This document shows, one piece after another, positions 53,650 through 63,707 of a DNA stretch of 64,000 nucleotides. A model generated the notes under the pieces. That model made no database searches and had not been told where the DNA came from. It worked only from the letters and a program-made list of their open reading frames with translations. The DNA lies in assembly GCF_026672275.1 (NCBI RefSeq), contig NZ_JANQCD010000011.1:1-64000 (forward strand). Reading direction: 5' to 3'. Both the position numbers and the translations under genes were made by a program. The DNA comes from Marinifilum sp. D737 (GTDB taxonomy: Bacteria; Bacteroidota; Bacteroidia; Bacteroidales; Marinifilaceae). The stretch's first letter is position 1. The number at the start of each line of letters is the position of its first letter.

Positions 53650-54561
53650 TTAATTCTTATATGCAGTCATTCTACTTTGAATTGTATCTCTTAATACATC
53701 AATATTAATACTAAACTCTTCCGAATAATACTTTCTAATCAAATCCAGCTTCTGTCTTATTAATTCCTTTCCTTTGTTTAATTCAATACATGAATTAGGA
53801 TCGGAAAAATCCTCACAATTCCAATCTTTTAGGTAGGTTGAATTAAAATATACCGTATCCTGAACTAAAAAGTGAGACGTTAATTGAGCAAAATCTTCAA
53901 ATTGATTTTTCGTCCCGTAAGCACTCACCATCCCTCGCCTAATTGCATCTGATAATGATACACCATTTCTCCAACCTTCTCCAATATATCCTAGAGGTGA
54001 AATGCTATTGAACCCATTGGGTAATCCTTTCTTTTGATGAACAATATGGGAAAATTCATGATGCATTGTAATCAATTGATTTTCTAACCAAATTCGATCA
54101 TCCAAATCAAAAGCATTTAAATTTATTAAAATTACCCTGGCACCATTTTCGGCATACCCCAACATTCTTTCCCCTTCGCTTTCATAAATATATGATCCTA
54201 TGTATACCAACTCTTTAGGCATATATTCCTGTATAAATAATTTTGATTCTTCAGACAATACAAGAAAAGGTTTTACCCAAAGCTCATCTATCAATTTAGT
54301 AACTGGAATCACCAAATCTTCTTTAATCGGATCTGCTGTTTGATCTTTATTTAAAAACCGCTGATCCCACTCCCACCTTATTGCAGTTCCATATTTTTCA
54401 AGAATATTCTCCCTAATATAAACATCATTTGGATGATCAGACAGTTTTATATCAGGTACTTTATATTCGACATCCTCTGATTTATTGCAGGCTATAATTA
54501 ATATTGCCATTACAATACCAACTAAAAAAAGTGCAATATTAAAGTTCGTGTATTTCATCAC
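53650..54561 (-). CDS. Lipoprotein zinc metallopeptidase (SusD-associated family)
   Basis: The 303-residue protein has a lipobox ending at Cys25 (ILIIAC) and a metallopeptidase core with TMHHEFSHIVHQKKG, where His168-Glu169-x-x-His172 is the zinc motif. The downstream GYIGEGWRNGVSLSDAI could supply further ligands. It matches the putative zinc-binding metallopeptidases that Bacteroidota encode beside SusD. It overlaps the susD-like gene by one base, and the susC-susD-peptidase order suggests a surface complex acting on a protein or glycoprotein ligand. Activity is inferred from the motif only. Confidence 0.85.
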   Translation of the reverse strand: MMKYTNFNIALFLVGIVMAILIIACNKSEDVEYKVPDIKLSDHPNDVYIRENILEKYGTAIRWEWDQRFLNKDQTADPIKEDLVIPVTKLIDELWVKPFLVLSEESKLFIQEYMPKELVYIGSYIYESEGERMLGYAENGARVILINLNAFDLDDRIWLENQLITMHHEFSHIVHQKKGLPNGFNSISPLGYIGEGWRNGVSLSDAIRRGMVSAYGTKNQFEDFAQLTSHFLVQDTVYFNSTYLKDWNCEDFSDPNSCIELNKGKELIRQKLDLIRKYYSEEFSINIDVLRDTIQSRMTAYKN

Positions 54562-55982
54562 TATCTTGGGTTAGGCTTTAAGCCATTTACAATGGCAGAT
54601 TGTGGTATTTGTATTGCTGTTCTTATATCATTTGGGATAAGTTGAAAAGTATTGCCCTGAATGTCTTTATGGGTAATCGAAAGTTCGAATCTTTTAATAT
54701 CAAACCATCTCAATCCCTCATCTAAAAACTCTTTTCTTCTTTCATCCAATAAAAAAAGTTTCATAGCATTTTTTGTATCTGACAAAGAATAATGCTCTTT
54801 AATCTTATTCAGATCCAATTTACCACCCTCTATATATCTCTTAGCCGCAAGGATATGATAATCATGCAATGCATTTTCATACTCTCCTTGCATAATGTAA
54901 CACTCCATTCTATTCAAAAGCACCTCTTCTCCTTTTAGTTCACTTTGAATAAAATAAGGAAATCCGGTATTAGAAGTTGTATAGCGGAACAGCTCATGGT
55001 ATTTCGGAACAACAACAGCTCCAGTACTATAACTCCATCTTTGATCCCTAACATCTATTTCTTCTTGAACATTATTATTAAATAGTTCATTAAAAATCTT
55101 TTTGTCACTCCTGTAACCATAATTAGCTCTGGCATAGAACGATTCTTTTCGTATTGCAATTAAATTGGATTTTTCTTTTACATTGGAATTTTTAGCCGCC
55201 ATTTCATCAAAAGTAGTCCCTTGATAAATTTTAAATAAATCCCTCACATAATCATTGGGATTATCATCGAGAATCAAATTACAATACTTTAAACTATTTG
55301 AATAATCTTTCTTATAAAGATAAAATCTAGCAGCAAATGCATAAGCTGCTTTTCTTGTGAAATGGTATTTTTTTGATCCAATAAAATAATCATCTTTTAG
55401 TAAAGAGAGTCCGGTAATTAAGTCTCTTTCGATTTTATCGTAAACCTGTTTAAGCGATCCTCTTGAGTAATTCTCAAACAGTTTATCCTCCACTACTTCG
55501 ACATAAGGAATGCCAAGCTCATCTTCGGATGTTTCACCTCTGTAATGTTTTGAAAAAACATTCACGAGCAAAAAATGATTATAAGCTCTTGAAATTAGTG
55601 CTTCACCTCTCACTACAGATCTATGATCATCATCTCCTGAAACTTTATCAATAACAGCCAGTGCCTCATTACAATGAGCAATTGCATAATATGTATTTTC
55701 CCAAAAATAAGTGGTAGACTCCTGAGCTTCATAAGAATCCATTGAAATCCATTGAAAAGCTTCAGTCATATGATCTTTTTGGGTATTATCAGGAATAGCC
55801 GACACATTGTCCGTCATCCATTCAATAAAAAGATATGTGCTCTCATTATACGAATTAGCAACTAACTTGGCAATATCTTTAACTGTTTGCAACTCCTTTC
55901 TGTCATCTGGGTTTTCATCTAAATAAGAATCACAAGAAATCGAAAGTATAGTTATAAGTAATATGCCAAAAAGTCTGTTCAT
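54561..55982 (-). CDS. SusD/RagB-like surface lipoprotein
   Basis: The 473-residue protein has a lipobox ending at Cys17 (LSISC) followed by DSYLDENPDDR, the usual SusD start. The helical tetratricopeptide-rich body has the NEALAVIDKVSGDDDHRSVVRGEALISRAYNHFLLVNVFSKHYRG region, and the C-terminal RagB/SusD region includes LFLLDERRKEFLDEGLRWFDIKRFEL. It binds the polymer or peptide at the cell surface and hands it to the SusC-type channel. It follows susC by 21 bases. The true ligand cannot be told. Confidence 0.92.
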   Translation of the reverse strand: MNRLFGILLITILSISCDSYLDENPDDRKELQTVKDIAKLVANSYNESTYLFIEWMTDNVSAIPDNTQKDHMTEAFQWISMDSYEAQESTTYFWENTYYAIAHCNEALAVIDKVSGDDDHRSVVRGEALISRAYNHFLLVNVFSKHYRGETSEDELGIPYVEVVEDKLFENYSRGSLKQVYDKIERDLITGLSLLKDDYFIGSKKYHFTRKAAYAFAARFYLYKKDYSNSLKYCNLILDDNPNDYVRDLFKIYQGTTFDEMAAKNSNVKEKSNLIAIRKESFYARANYGYRSDKKIFNELFNNNVQEEIDVRDQRWSYSTGAVVVPKYHELFRYTTSNTGFPYFIQSELKGEEVLLNRMECYIMQGEYENALHDYHILAAKRYIEGGKLDLNKIKEHYSLSDTKNAMKLFLLDERRKEFLDEGLRWFDIKRFELSITHKDIQGNTFQLIPNDIRTAIQIPQSAIVNGLKPNPR

Positions 55983-56003
55983 GAAAGAGCAATCAGTTTA
56001 AAC

Positions 56004-59000
56004 TTAGAAGGCTAAGTTAACAGAAAAACTATAAGTTCTGGACATTGGAAGTGAAATTCCTCCTGATTGAAAAAACTCAGGATCAACTCCATTTAACTTT
56101 TTATCTGAATAAAGCAAGGCAATATTATAGGCTTGAAATTTTAAACTTGCCGAACTCAAATTCATTGAATTTAACCAAGATTTGGGCAATTGGTACACTA
56201 TCCCAATATTTTTGAGCCTTACAAAACTGCCATCAGCAACACGAGCAGTACTTTTATTATAAAGTTGATATGGGTTTAATCCGCTATCATTTAATTCTTC
56301 AGATTTCCACCGTGTTAATATTACGGGTATATTCGTTTTATTCTCATCGCCAGCTTTTTTCCAACGATTCTTAAGCCCACCAGGTAGGCTTGAATAATCA
56401 TCATAGTTGTCACTGAAAGCATCTTCAAGCCTGATTTTATTTCCAAATCGATAATTTAATCCTACTGATAAAGTCCAATTTTTGTAATTAAAAATATTCT
56501 CCAAACCTCCAAAACCAGTTGGTGTAGTTGGTCCTTCATATTTCAGATATTTTAAAATATCTATTCTCTTCTGTAAATTAAGCTTTTGAATGGTCTTACC
56601 ATTTGGTCCAAAAAACTGAGGAACTCCATTACCATCTAAGCCTGCAAATGGGATAGAAAATAAACTGTTGGAAGAGTAAGCTTTAAAATTTGTTCCCAAT
56701 GACTGAATGGCATCTGCAATTCTAGGTTCATCAAAGTATTTGGTAATTTTATCCTTGGCATAACAATAGGTAAATCGTGTATCCCAATTGAAGTTTTTAG
56801 TTTTTATATTTTGAGAACTAATTGTAAATTCAATTCCATTAATTTTCATTTCACCAACATTCCCGTATTTCTTTCTTATGCCTCCAATCCCACTTGTTGT
56901 AACAAAACCAAGTAAATCTTTTGATCTTCTTCTGAAATGCTCTATATCAGTATAAAATCTTCCATTTAATATTTCTAACTCTATCCCTAAATTAAATTCA
57001 TATAATTTTTCCCAGGTAAGATTTTTATTGGCCAGCTCATCTATATATAAAACATCTTCTCCATCCTCATCATTCGGCCTCAATGGTTCTCCTGACTTTA
57101 AAATTAGGGAGGGGCTCGCTCCAATTCCATTATCTCCAGACAATCCATAAGTTGCCTTTAACTTTAAGCGATCCACAAAACCAATTGACTTCATAAAATT
57201 CTCACCATGAACATTCCAAGCCCCACTAACATTCCATGTAGGCAGATACCTTGAATCACTATTTTTCCCTTGTCGATTATCTCCATCGAACCTAAAAGTA
57301 GAGTTCAAAATATATTTCCCTTTGTAAGAATATGCTCCAGTTAAAAATACTCCTGCAAACCTGTACTTTTCTTTTCTTCTGTAATAATCTGTTTGATCAC
57401 GAAATTTTAGGTATTTTACAACCATTGGATCGGTAATACTAATCCCTCCCTTATCGTACAAATGCCCCCAAATCTCATTATGAGTCTCCTTTCTATTTGT
57501 ATATCTTATTTCTTGTCCGAACAACAGATTGACAATATGGTCCTGGTCTGATTTTAAATTCCAATCAACAATATTTCTGATAAAATAACCTGTTAATGAA
57601 TTTTTAGTGGTGTTATAAAACCCTCCCTGATTTAAAACCGAATACGGCTCTTTTTCCGGATGATCTGGATCATCAAAAAGAAAATTATTTCTATTTACAA
57701 ACAAGGGGGCATCAGCTCTATATGCTTCTGCATGATTTGATGTTTCATGAATCTTTTGCTCACGTAAGGTATTTACCCAGCGTCCCTGAAAAGTAGATCT
57801 AAATCTCAATTTAGAAGAAATTGCAAACTGCACCTCCCCCTGAAATAAAATATCCTCCACATCTACATTCACATAATTGTGATCCAACTCATACAAAATA
57901 TTGAAAGGGGCATAATTCCTTCTAAAATACTCTAAATTGCCATTCTCATTATAAGGCCTAATACTTCTACTGGTATATAGTGCATAGTTATAAGGGTTGA
58001 CATCAAAATTACGCTCATAAAGCCCATCAATTGGTTCAAATTTTCTATCCTGCGATCCTGGCAATTTTTGATCTCTAATATTGCCCGATACTTTAAATCC
58101 CAATTTCAGTCGCTTCGAAACATCAAAATCCCCTTTTACCAATGCAGTATAGTTCTTAACCTCATCCGCTAAAGTTTGTCCTTCATCATTATAAAATCCG
58201 ATAGAGGTATAAAACTTTGATTTATCTGATCCTCCAGCAATACTAAAAGAATGTTGTTGTGATAAGGAATTTCGAAATAAAACATCAAACCAGTCAGTAT
58301 TCGAATTGGCATATTTTGATAAGAACTGATAATTCAATCCTCCATCTGGCCCCCAATTTACATTATGGTTTGCAATTTCATAAAACATTTTGCTCATGGC
58401 CCCATGGTTTGCTGCTGAAGCCGCTTTGGCAATATCAATCCAACCTTTATCATACAGTTCTTCATAAACTTCCATTTCTTCATTAGAAGATAATATGTCG
58501 AATTGTGAATAATTAGGCTTTTGTCTTACAGTTGCACTTCCGGAATAGGAAACTTTTAAATTTCCTGTTTTCCCTTTTTTGGTGGTAATTACAATTACTC
58601 CATTCATTGCTTTTGCACCATACAATGCGGTAGCCGAAGCATCTTTCAGTATCTGAAACGATTCAATATCATCAGGATTTAAACCTACAACACCAGAACT
58701 CAAAACCGTAGAAAGATTGCCAGAAGTTAAGTCATTATTGGTCAATTCTATAATATCTTCCTGAACCACACCATCAACCACCCAAAGAGGTTTGTTACTA
58801 CCATTAATTGAGGCTTTGCCTCTAATTCTAACAATGGGAGATATCCCAAAAGTTCCGGAAATATTATCTACCTGAACTCCGGAAATATGCCCCTGTAGAG
58901 ATCGGCTAACATCTGCAATTCCACTTAATGCAATATCAATTTGATTTAATTTACTGGCCGATCCTGTAAATAAATTTCTGTCTATTTTCTGAAAACCTGT

Positions 59001-59633
59001 AGTAACCAATACTTCTCGAAGTCTTTCATCAGAAGGAAACAACTCTACGTTGATTTTTTCCAAATCACCAACACTTACCTCCCTGGTTTTCATTCCTATA
59101 AACGAAAACACCAATACAATATCAGGATCGTTAGCTGTAATAAGGGAGTAATTACCATCAATATCAGTCGATGTACCAAAATAAGTTCCTTTTATCAGAA
59201 CAGATACACCAGGTAACATTATTCCATTATTATCGGTAACATGCCCATAAAGTTTTTTTACTTTTTTACTCGATTCATGAAATTTGGAATCAGCATTTTT
59301 TGCTTTGGGATCAGGCTTAATTATAATTACCTTATCACGGATTTCATATGTCAAACCAGATCCGATTAGACATTCTTGTAGAATTTCCCTTGCAGTTTTA
59401 GGAATACCAGCAAGATTAATATTGCGAATTTTCTTAATATCATCAACATTATACAAAAATGTATAACTTGTTTTTTCTTTGATCTTGGACATTACCTCAA
59501 TCAAACTAGCACCTTTCATTCGCAACTCTAACCTTTCCTCTTGTGGAAATGCTTTAGATTTTAATCCAAAACACACAAATAGAAAGAAGAAAAACAGGAG
59601 TCTTTTTGCAAAAAACTCTTTTCTTTTCTGCAT
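56004..59633 (-). CDS. STN-type SusC/RagA TonB-dependent transporter
   Basis: The 1209-residue protein has a signal peptide at about 1-30. An STN signalling domain comes next (LELRMKGASLIEVMSKIKEKTSYTF to VIIIKP). A carboxypeptidase-regulatory-like beta domain follows (LYGHVTDNNGIMLPGVSVLIKGTYFGTSTDIDGNY). The plug includes VQVDNISGTFGISPIVRIRGKASI and DASATALYGAKAMNGVIVITTKKGK, and the rest is a 22-strand barrel ending in TYSFSVNLAF. The STN domain lets the transporter signal through FecR to the ECF sigma factor encoded just upstream, so substrate binding should induce this locus. It exports no activity of its own; it imports with SusD. Confidence 0.95.
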   Translation of the reverse strand: MQKRKEFFAKRLLFFFFLFVCFGLKSKAFPQEERLELRMKGASLIEVMSKIKEKTSYTFLYNVDDIKKIRNINLAGIPKTAREILQECLIGSGLTYEIRDKVIIIKPDPKAKNADSKFHESSKKVKKLYGHVTDNNGIMLPGVSVLIKGTYFGTSTDIDGNYSLITANDPDIVLVFSFIGMKTREVSVGDLEKINVELFPSDERLREVLVTTGFQKIDRNLFTGSASKLNQIDIALSGIADVSRSLQGHISGVQVDNISGTFGISPIVRIRGKASINGSNKPLWVVDGVVQEDIIELTNNDLTSGNLSTVLSSGVVGLNPDDIESFQILKDASATALYGAKAMNGVIVITTKKGKTGNLKVSYSGSATVRQKPNYSQFDILSSNEEMEVYEELYDKGWIDIAKAASAANHGAMSKMFYEIANHNVNWGPDGGLNYQFLSKYANSNTDWFDVLFRNSLSQQHSFSIAGGSDKSKFYTSIGFYNDEGQTLADEVKNYTALVKGDFDVSKRLKLGFKVSGNIRDQKLPGSQDRKFEPIDGLYERNFDVNPYNYALYTSRSIRPYNENGNLEYFRRNYAPFNILYELDHNYVNVDVEDILFQGEVQFAISSKLRFRSTFQGRWVNTLREQKIHETSNHAEAYRADAPLFVNRNNFLFDDPDHPEKEPYSVLNQGGFYNTTKNSLTGYFIRNIVDWNLKSDQDHIVNLLFGQEIRYTNRKETHNEIWGHLYDKGGISITDPMVVKYLKFRDQTDYYRRKEKYRFAGVFLTGAYSYKGKYILNSTFRFDGDNRQGKNSDSRYLPTWNVSGAWNVHGENFMKSIGFVDRLKLKATYGLSGDNGIGASPSLILKSGEPLRPNDEDGEDVLYIDELANKNLTWEKLYEFNLGIELEILNGRFYTDIEHFRRRSKDLLGFVTTSGIGGIRKKYGNVGEMKINGIEFTISSQNIKTKNFNWDTRFTYCYAKDKITKYFDEPRIADAIQSLGTNFKAYSSNSLFSIPFAGLDGNGVPQFFGPNGKTIQKLNLQKRIDILKYLKYEGPTTPTGFGGLENIFNYKNWTLSVGLNYRFGNKIRLEDAFSDNYDDYSSLPGGLKNRWKKAGDENKTNIPVILTRWKSEELNDSGLNPYQLYNKSTARVADGSFVRLKNIGIVYQLPKSWLNSMNLSSASLKFQAYNIALLYSDKKLNGVDPEFFQSGGISLPMSRTYSFSVNLAF

Positions 59634-59723
59634 AAACCTCTAATTCCGATTTTTTTTAATATTTTTGAGTTGTGATTTGGTTAGTATTACACTTCTAGCG
59701 ATAGTAGTGTTTATTGGCTTTAA

Positions 59724-59749
59724 CCGAGATTTGTAGCAGCAAATCTCGG
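59724..59749. promoter_or_regulatory. Strong hairpin between fecR and susC
   Basis: CCGAGATTTG (59724-59733) pairs perfectly with CAAATCTCGG (59740-59749), with a six-base loop. The T-run follows on the plus strand, whereas the genes here are on the minus strand, where the hairpin is preceded by A and lacks a following T-run. It may stabilise or partly attenuate the fecR-susC transcript instead of acting as a standard terminator. Confidence 0.5.
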
Positions 59750-59754
59750 TTTTT

Positions 59755-60921
59755 TTACACTTCTTCAACCCAAAGGGTTCTATCCTTAATTGTGAATTTC
59801 ACTTTTTGTGTAACCTCAATCAACTCTAATATTTCATCGATATTATCGTATCTAGTCAGATCTCCTGAAAATTTTAATTTTTTAACAGATTCGTTTAAAA
59901 AGGACACGTCAACATCATACCACCTTGAAAGTCTTATCATTATATCTTCCAAACTCTCATTTTCAAAAACAAATCTACCATCTTTCCAAGCAGTATAAAT
60001 TTTCGTATCAACTACCTGTTTTAATGTTTTCCCAGTCAATTTATTAAAACGAAATTGTTCATTTGGTAACAACTTTACCTTATTTCCAAACAAAGTATCA
60101 CTAACTTCAACTTTACCTTCAACTAAAGTGGTTACAATCTCATTTAAATCAGAATAGGCATTAACATTAAATGATGTACCAAGCACTTTAACCTGAGCTT
60201 TATTTACATTGACAACAAATGGATGGACAGAATCTTTAGCCACTTCAAAGAAGGCTTCCCCTTTAAGCTCAACTTTTCTTATCCCCGATCCAAATTCTGA
60301 TGGAAACCGTAGTTTCGTATTGGAATTAAGCCATATTCTGGTTCCATCCATTAGTGTCAACTTATATTCCCCCCCTTTGGGAATAATAATTGTATTATAG
60401 GTTAATTGTGATTTGGTAATATTTGATTTTTTCTGATAAATTAATTCCTGAGTTTTATTTGAGATAAATACATCACCTTCTTTAATTATAACTTCTTCAT
60501 CCAGCTGATATCTTTCACCATCACTGGTTATCAATATAGCTTGCTGTTTTCCTGGATTTATAACATTTGAAACCTTATTATCCAGTAAATTTGAAAAAAA
60601 GAGTGTAGAACCTATTGCCAGAATAAATATTGCAGCAATTCTCAGAAAATTTATATTTAACTTTCTAAGCTTATCTTTTTTAATTTTAGCCTGAATTTTA
60701 TCCCAATTCGCTCTTTTATTGGAATGTTCTAGTTTTGATGCTCTTTCCAAATATTGCTTTTCGGGATCCATAGAAAGCTTTTGGAATAGAATCAAATTAT
60801 CTTCATTAGCTTGCTTCCATCCCTCCAGGTACTGAAATTCCTCATCAGTTAATCGATCCTCCAACCGTTTAACGATTAAATCAGCAATTTTAAATCCTGA
60901 ATTTAAATCCTTCATCTTCAT
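59755..60921 (-). CDS. FecR-type anti-sigma factor
   Basis: The 388-residue protein has a cytoplasmic N-terminal region (about 1-90), one transmembrane helix (about 91-112, FLRIAAIFILAIGSTLFF), and a periplasmic FecR domain. That domain includes TIIIPKGGEYKLTLMDGTRIWLNSNTKLRFP and KVELKGEAFFEVAKDSVHPFVV, followed by a C-terminal DUF4974-like segment (RLSRWYDVDVSFLNES). It transmits the signal from the STN domain of the SusC protein to the ECF sigma factor encoded next to it (61012-61566). Its stop lies five bases before the hairpin that precedes susC. Confidence 0.93.
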   Translation of the reverse strand: MKMKDLNSGFKIADLIVKRLEDRLTDEEFQYLEGWKQANEDNLILFQKLSMDPEKQYLERASKLEHSNKRANWDKIQAKIKKDKLRKLNINFLRIAAIFILAIGSTLFFSNLLDNKVSNVINPGKQQAILITSDGERYQLDEEVIIKEGDVFISNKTQELIYQKKSNITKSQLTYNTIIIPKGGEYKLTLMDGTRIWLNSNTKLRFPSEFGSGIRKVELKGEAFFEVAKDSVHPFVVNVNKAQVKVLGTSFNVNAYSDLNEIVTTLVEGKVEVSDTLFGNKVKLLPNEQFRFNKLTGKTLKQVVDTKIYTAWKDGRFVFENESLEDIMIRLSRWYDVDVSFLNESVKKLKFSGDLTRYDNIDEILELIEVTQKVKFTIKDRTLWVEEV

Positions 60922-61011
60922 TTTGCATTTACATGTACTATAACAGTTTCTCTCAAAAAAAGGGTGACAAACATTTTAAATTTTGTCACCTTTGTGGTTC
61001 TTCGATATTTT

Positions 61012-61566
61012 TCACAAAAACATCAACATCGTAAATAAATCTTTTAGATTCTCTTTCAAGAACTTACTAGCTCTTTGTTTTTGAGTTTTCACTGTATTTA
61101 TAGAAATATTCAAATCTTCCGCAATTTCTGCGTTTTTAAGCCCTTTTAAACTCAATAAGTAAATAGCTCGAGCCGATTCTGGAAGTTTTCCTACTGTATC
61201 TGCAATAATTCGGTTCACTTCCTCTTCAATAACATTGTTTAAAAAGTAATCGTCACTCAAAACATCAGTCTTTGCCTGAGCTTCATAATTTCTTTCTACT
61301 TTCTGATGATCGAGATAGTTTAAACATGAATTACGTACAGTTTTATACAGAAAGGCTTTTAATGGTGCTTCATGATAAAAGGAAGATTTCTTTTCCCAAA
61401 CCTTTATAAAACTCTCTTGTACCAAATCTTCAACAACCTCACAATTAGTCACATATTTTTGACCAAATAAAAACAATGCTTCATAATACTTATCGTACAA
61501 ATTCTTAAAAGCAGATTGACTTCCACTCCTGAATTTTTCGATGGATATGTTGGCTGTTGTTGGCAT
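61012..61566 (-). CDS. ECF-type RNA polymerase sigma factor
   Basis: The 184-residue sigma factor has a region 2 with LYDKYYEALFLFGQKYV and VEDLVQESFIKVWEKK. Region 4 has LPESARAIYLLSLKGLKNAEIAEDLNISINTVKTQKQRA, the helix-turn-helix that reads the promoter upstream box. It precedes fecR and the SusC/SusD genes on the same strand, so it probably turns on this uptake locus when the transporter senses its ligand. Length and region order are normal for Bacteroidota ECF factors. Confidence 0.94.
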   Translation of the reverse strand: MPTTANISIEKFRSGSQSAFKNLYDKYYEALFLFGQKYVTNCEVVEDLVQESFIKVWEKKSSFYHEAPLKAFLYKTVRNSCLNYLDHQKVERNYEAQAKTDVLSDDYFLNNVIEEEVNRIIADTVGKLPESARAIYLLSLKGLKNAEIAEDLNISINTVKTQKQRASKFLKENLKDLFTMLMFL

Positions 61567-61673
61567 AGGCTCTATTTACAAATGGACAGACAATATTATA
61601 AAATAATTTCAGATTTCAATAATTGTATATTTTAGATTAGATAAATCAATTAAATAGCACGTTATACAATGAA

Positions 61674-61702
61674 AAAAGGGTGTCTAAAACAGACACCCTT
61701 TT
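61674..61702 (-). terminator. C1 peptidase gene terminator
   Basis: AAAAGGGTGTCT (61674-61685) pairs with AGACACCCTTTT (61691-61702). On the minus strand a T-run follows. Confidence 0.8.
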
Positions 61703-61718
61703 AACGATATGACATCTT

Positions 61719-62891
61719 TTACAAGTTTAATTTTTTCTTTAAATGTTTTGGTAAAGCATCTTTATGCACCATAATGGCAACTGTTTTCAATTTAACGTAT
61801 GCTTCACTCATGTTCAAGTATCCGCCAAATTTATTACTATCATCGGCCCAAGAATTTTTTGTCTTATAATAAAGCGTTCCATTTTGATCCTTTACGATAC
61901 CAGTTAAATGCATCAAATGATCATCAGTTGTCTGGAAATTATCAAAAGTTTTCTGACGCAACTCTTGCGTTACTTTAGGCTCATTGGTGTTTCCTTTAGG
62001 CTTTTCTGTTTTATTCTCAACTCCATCTTCCCATTTTGCTATTTCAGAATTACTCATATCTGTTTCTTTAACAGCAGGCAAAACAGCATATCCTTTTCTA
62101 TGTGAAAATCCTTTTTCACTCACATCACCATCCCAACAAACAGAATACCCATTCTCTATGGCGTGATTCATAACTTCCATCAAATCATCTATTGGCACAT
62201 TATAATATAAATCATCCGACCAATTATCTGGAATCTCAAGATTAATTTTTGAATAAAAAGGATGGTGATTGTAGGATGTAAGCTCTACATAATCCGAAGC
62301 GTTAAATCCAACTTCTTTGGCAAATGCTTGCGGAGTATACTCTTTTCCATTAAACTCGAAAGACTCAGGTAGTTTTCCCATATATGTATCCAAAACCCCA
62401 TTTACTGTTGCAAACCAAACCGGTGTTATTTTTTTATTAGGGTTTTTTACGATCTCATCCAACATTGCTTTTGTAGATTTCACCATTTCTTTATGAATGT
62501 GAAAGTCTCCTTCATATTGATTGCCTGAATAGATTGATTCCGGAACAAACCCATGAGTTTTTACAACATTAATTACATCATGAGCTTGTCCACCCTCACT
62601 AAAATTACCTTTTCCATGCAATCTAAAATATCGCTTAGCTTTTTTTGAATAAGCTTCACGTACAATATACATTTCAGATAAATCCAATTCGGGAGCTCCC
62701 ATTCTTAACAATTCCGTTTCAATAAACGAAGTAGTTGCAAAGCTCCAACAAGTACCTGTACTTTGTTGGTTTTTAACTGGTGTAGTTTTTACTTCTGTAA
62801 CAGTAGTAAATTTCTTTTCATTCTGTTGTTCCTGCGCGCTTACCATATGCAAACTGCTCATCAACAACAGAGTAAGGAATAATTTGTTCAT
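61719..62891 (-). CDS. Secreted C1-family cysteine peptidase (PepC/bleomycin-hydrolase-like)
   Basis: The 390-residue protein has a signal peptide at about 1-19 (VSAQ cleavage region). The catalytic cysteine is Cys48 in NQQSTGTCWSFATTSF. The catalytic histidine is in HLMHLTGIVKDQNG, and the Asn in YYKTKNSWADDSNKFGGYLNM. The order Cys, large insert, His, Asn matches the PepC/bleomycin-hydrolase branch of papain-like peptidases. The signal peptide suggests periplasmic peptide cleavage. It is monocistronic. Confidence 0.92.
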   Translation of the reverse strand: MNKLFLTLLLMSSLHMVSAQEQQNEKKFTTVTEVKTTPVKNQQSTGTCWSFATTSFIETELLRMGAPELDLSEMYIVREAYSKKAKRYFRLHGKGNFSEGGQAHDVINVVKTHGFVPESIYSGNQYEGDFHIHKEMVKSTKAMLDEIVKNPNKKITPVWFATVNGVLDTYMGKLPESFEFNGKEYTPQAFAKEVGFNASDYVELTSYNHHPFYSKINLEIPDNWSDDLYYNVPIDDLMEVMNHAIENGYSVCWDGDVSEKGFSHRKGYAVLPAVKETDMSNSEIAKWEDGVENKTEKPKGNTNEPKVTQELRQKTFDNFQTTDDHLMHLTGIVKDQNGTLYYKTKNSWADDSNKFGGYLNMSEAYVKLKTVAIMVHKDALPKHLKKKLNL

Positions 62892-62921
62892 TTATTTGTG
62901 TTTAAGTTTAAAGGTATATTT

Positions 62922-63275
62922 TTACAAATCTTCTAATTCTAACTGTTTCTTTTTTGGCATTTTTTCAACAACCAATTTATACGATTTATCAATCCACTCT
63001 TTTAATAAATTATCCGATACACTACCATCAATCTTCACGGTATTCCAATACCTCTTATTCATATGGTATCCTGGTAGAACTGCAGCATATCTTTCTCTTA
63101 ATTCAATTGCCAGATCTTCTTCACACTTCACATTCATACTCAGTTCATTATTGATATTCGTAAGCAAGAACATCTTATCTAAAACCTTAAATACCAAAGT
63201 TTCTTCATCAAAAGGGAAACTCTCAGTGACTGCTTTTTTCGACAGACAATACAGTCTTAATTCTTCAATATTCAT
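62922..63275 (-). CDS. MmcQ/YjbR-family protein
   Basis: The 117-residue protein matches the MmcQ/YjbR family: an N-terminal segment with RLYCLSKKAVTESFPFDEETLVFKVLDKMFLL, then VKCEEDLAIELRERYAAVLPGYHMNKRYWNTVKIDGS, and a final SDNLLKEWIDKSYKLVVEKMPKKK. Proteins of this fold resemble DNA-binding helicase-accessory or stress-response proteins, but the exact role is unknown. It starts about 30 bases upstream of the peptidase gene start and reads the same way, so the two may be cotranscribed. Confidence 0.85.
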   Translation of the reverse strand: MNIEELRLYCLSKKAVTESFPFDEETLVFKVLDKMFLLTNINNELSMNVKCEEDLAIELRERYAAVLPGYHMNKRYWNTVKIDGSVSDNLLKEWIDKSYKLVVEKMPKKKQLELEDL

Positions 63276-63707
63276 GATTTAATCGTTTATTAAAATCTTA
63301 GCAAATTAAGATTCAAATATAAATAGTTTTAAAGATATCTTTGATTGTAAGTGAAAATTATAATGGCAAAATTCGCCCTATTAATTAGTCACTAACTTTC
63401 CAAATCGGAAAATATTTATTCCAATTCCTTCAATTTTGATAAAACATTAACATTTAGATACAAAGAAATGATATTTGTTTATCAACATAAAACAAAGCTC
63501 CACTCAAACTCTTTTTCTACCTATATTATGATTCACAAACTTTTGTTTAAGAATTCATATACCAAAGCACAAAACCTCCCAATTTCCTGAGTTTTACCAC
63601 ATACCATTCCAATTACGAATAAGAGCTCTTAAAATGATTTTTTTTTAACTAGTCTTGATTTCGTATATTTATAGCAGCAAAAACGCTTTTTAAAAGTAGA
63701 TTTAGTT
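63276..63707. other. Spacer upstream of the second response regulator
   Basis: This is AT-rich divergent spacer between the YjbR-like gene and the response regulator. I see no consensus TTTG/TAnnTTTG pair in the last 100 bases and no frame, hairpin or repeat that can be supported. Confidence 0.35.
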
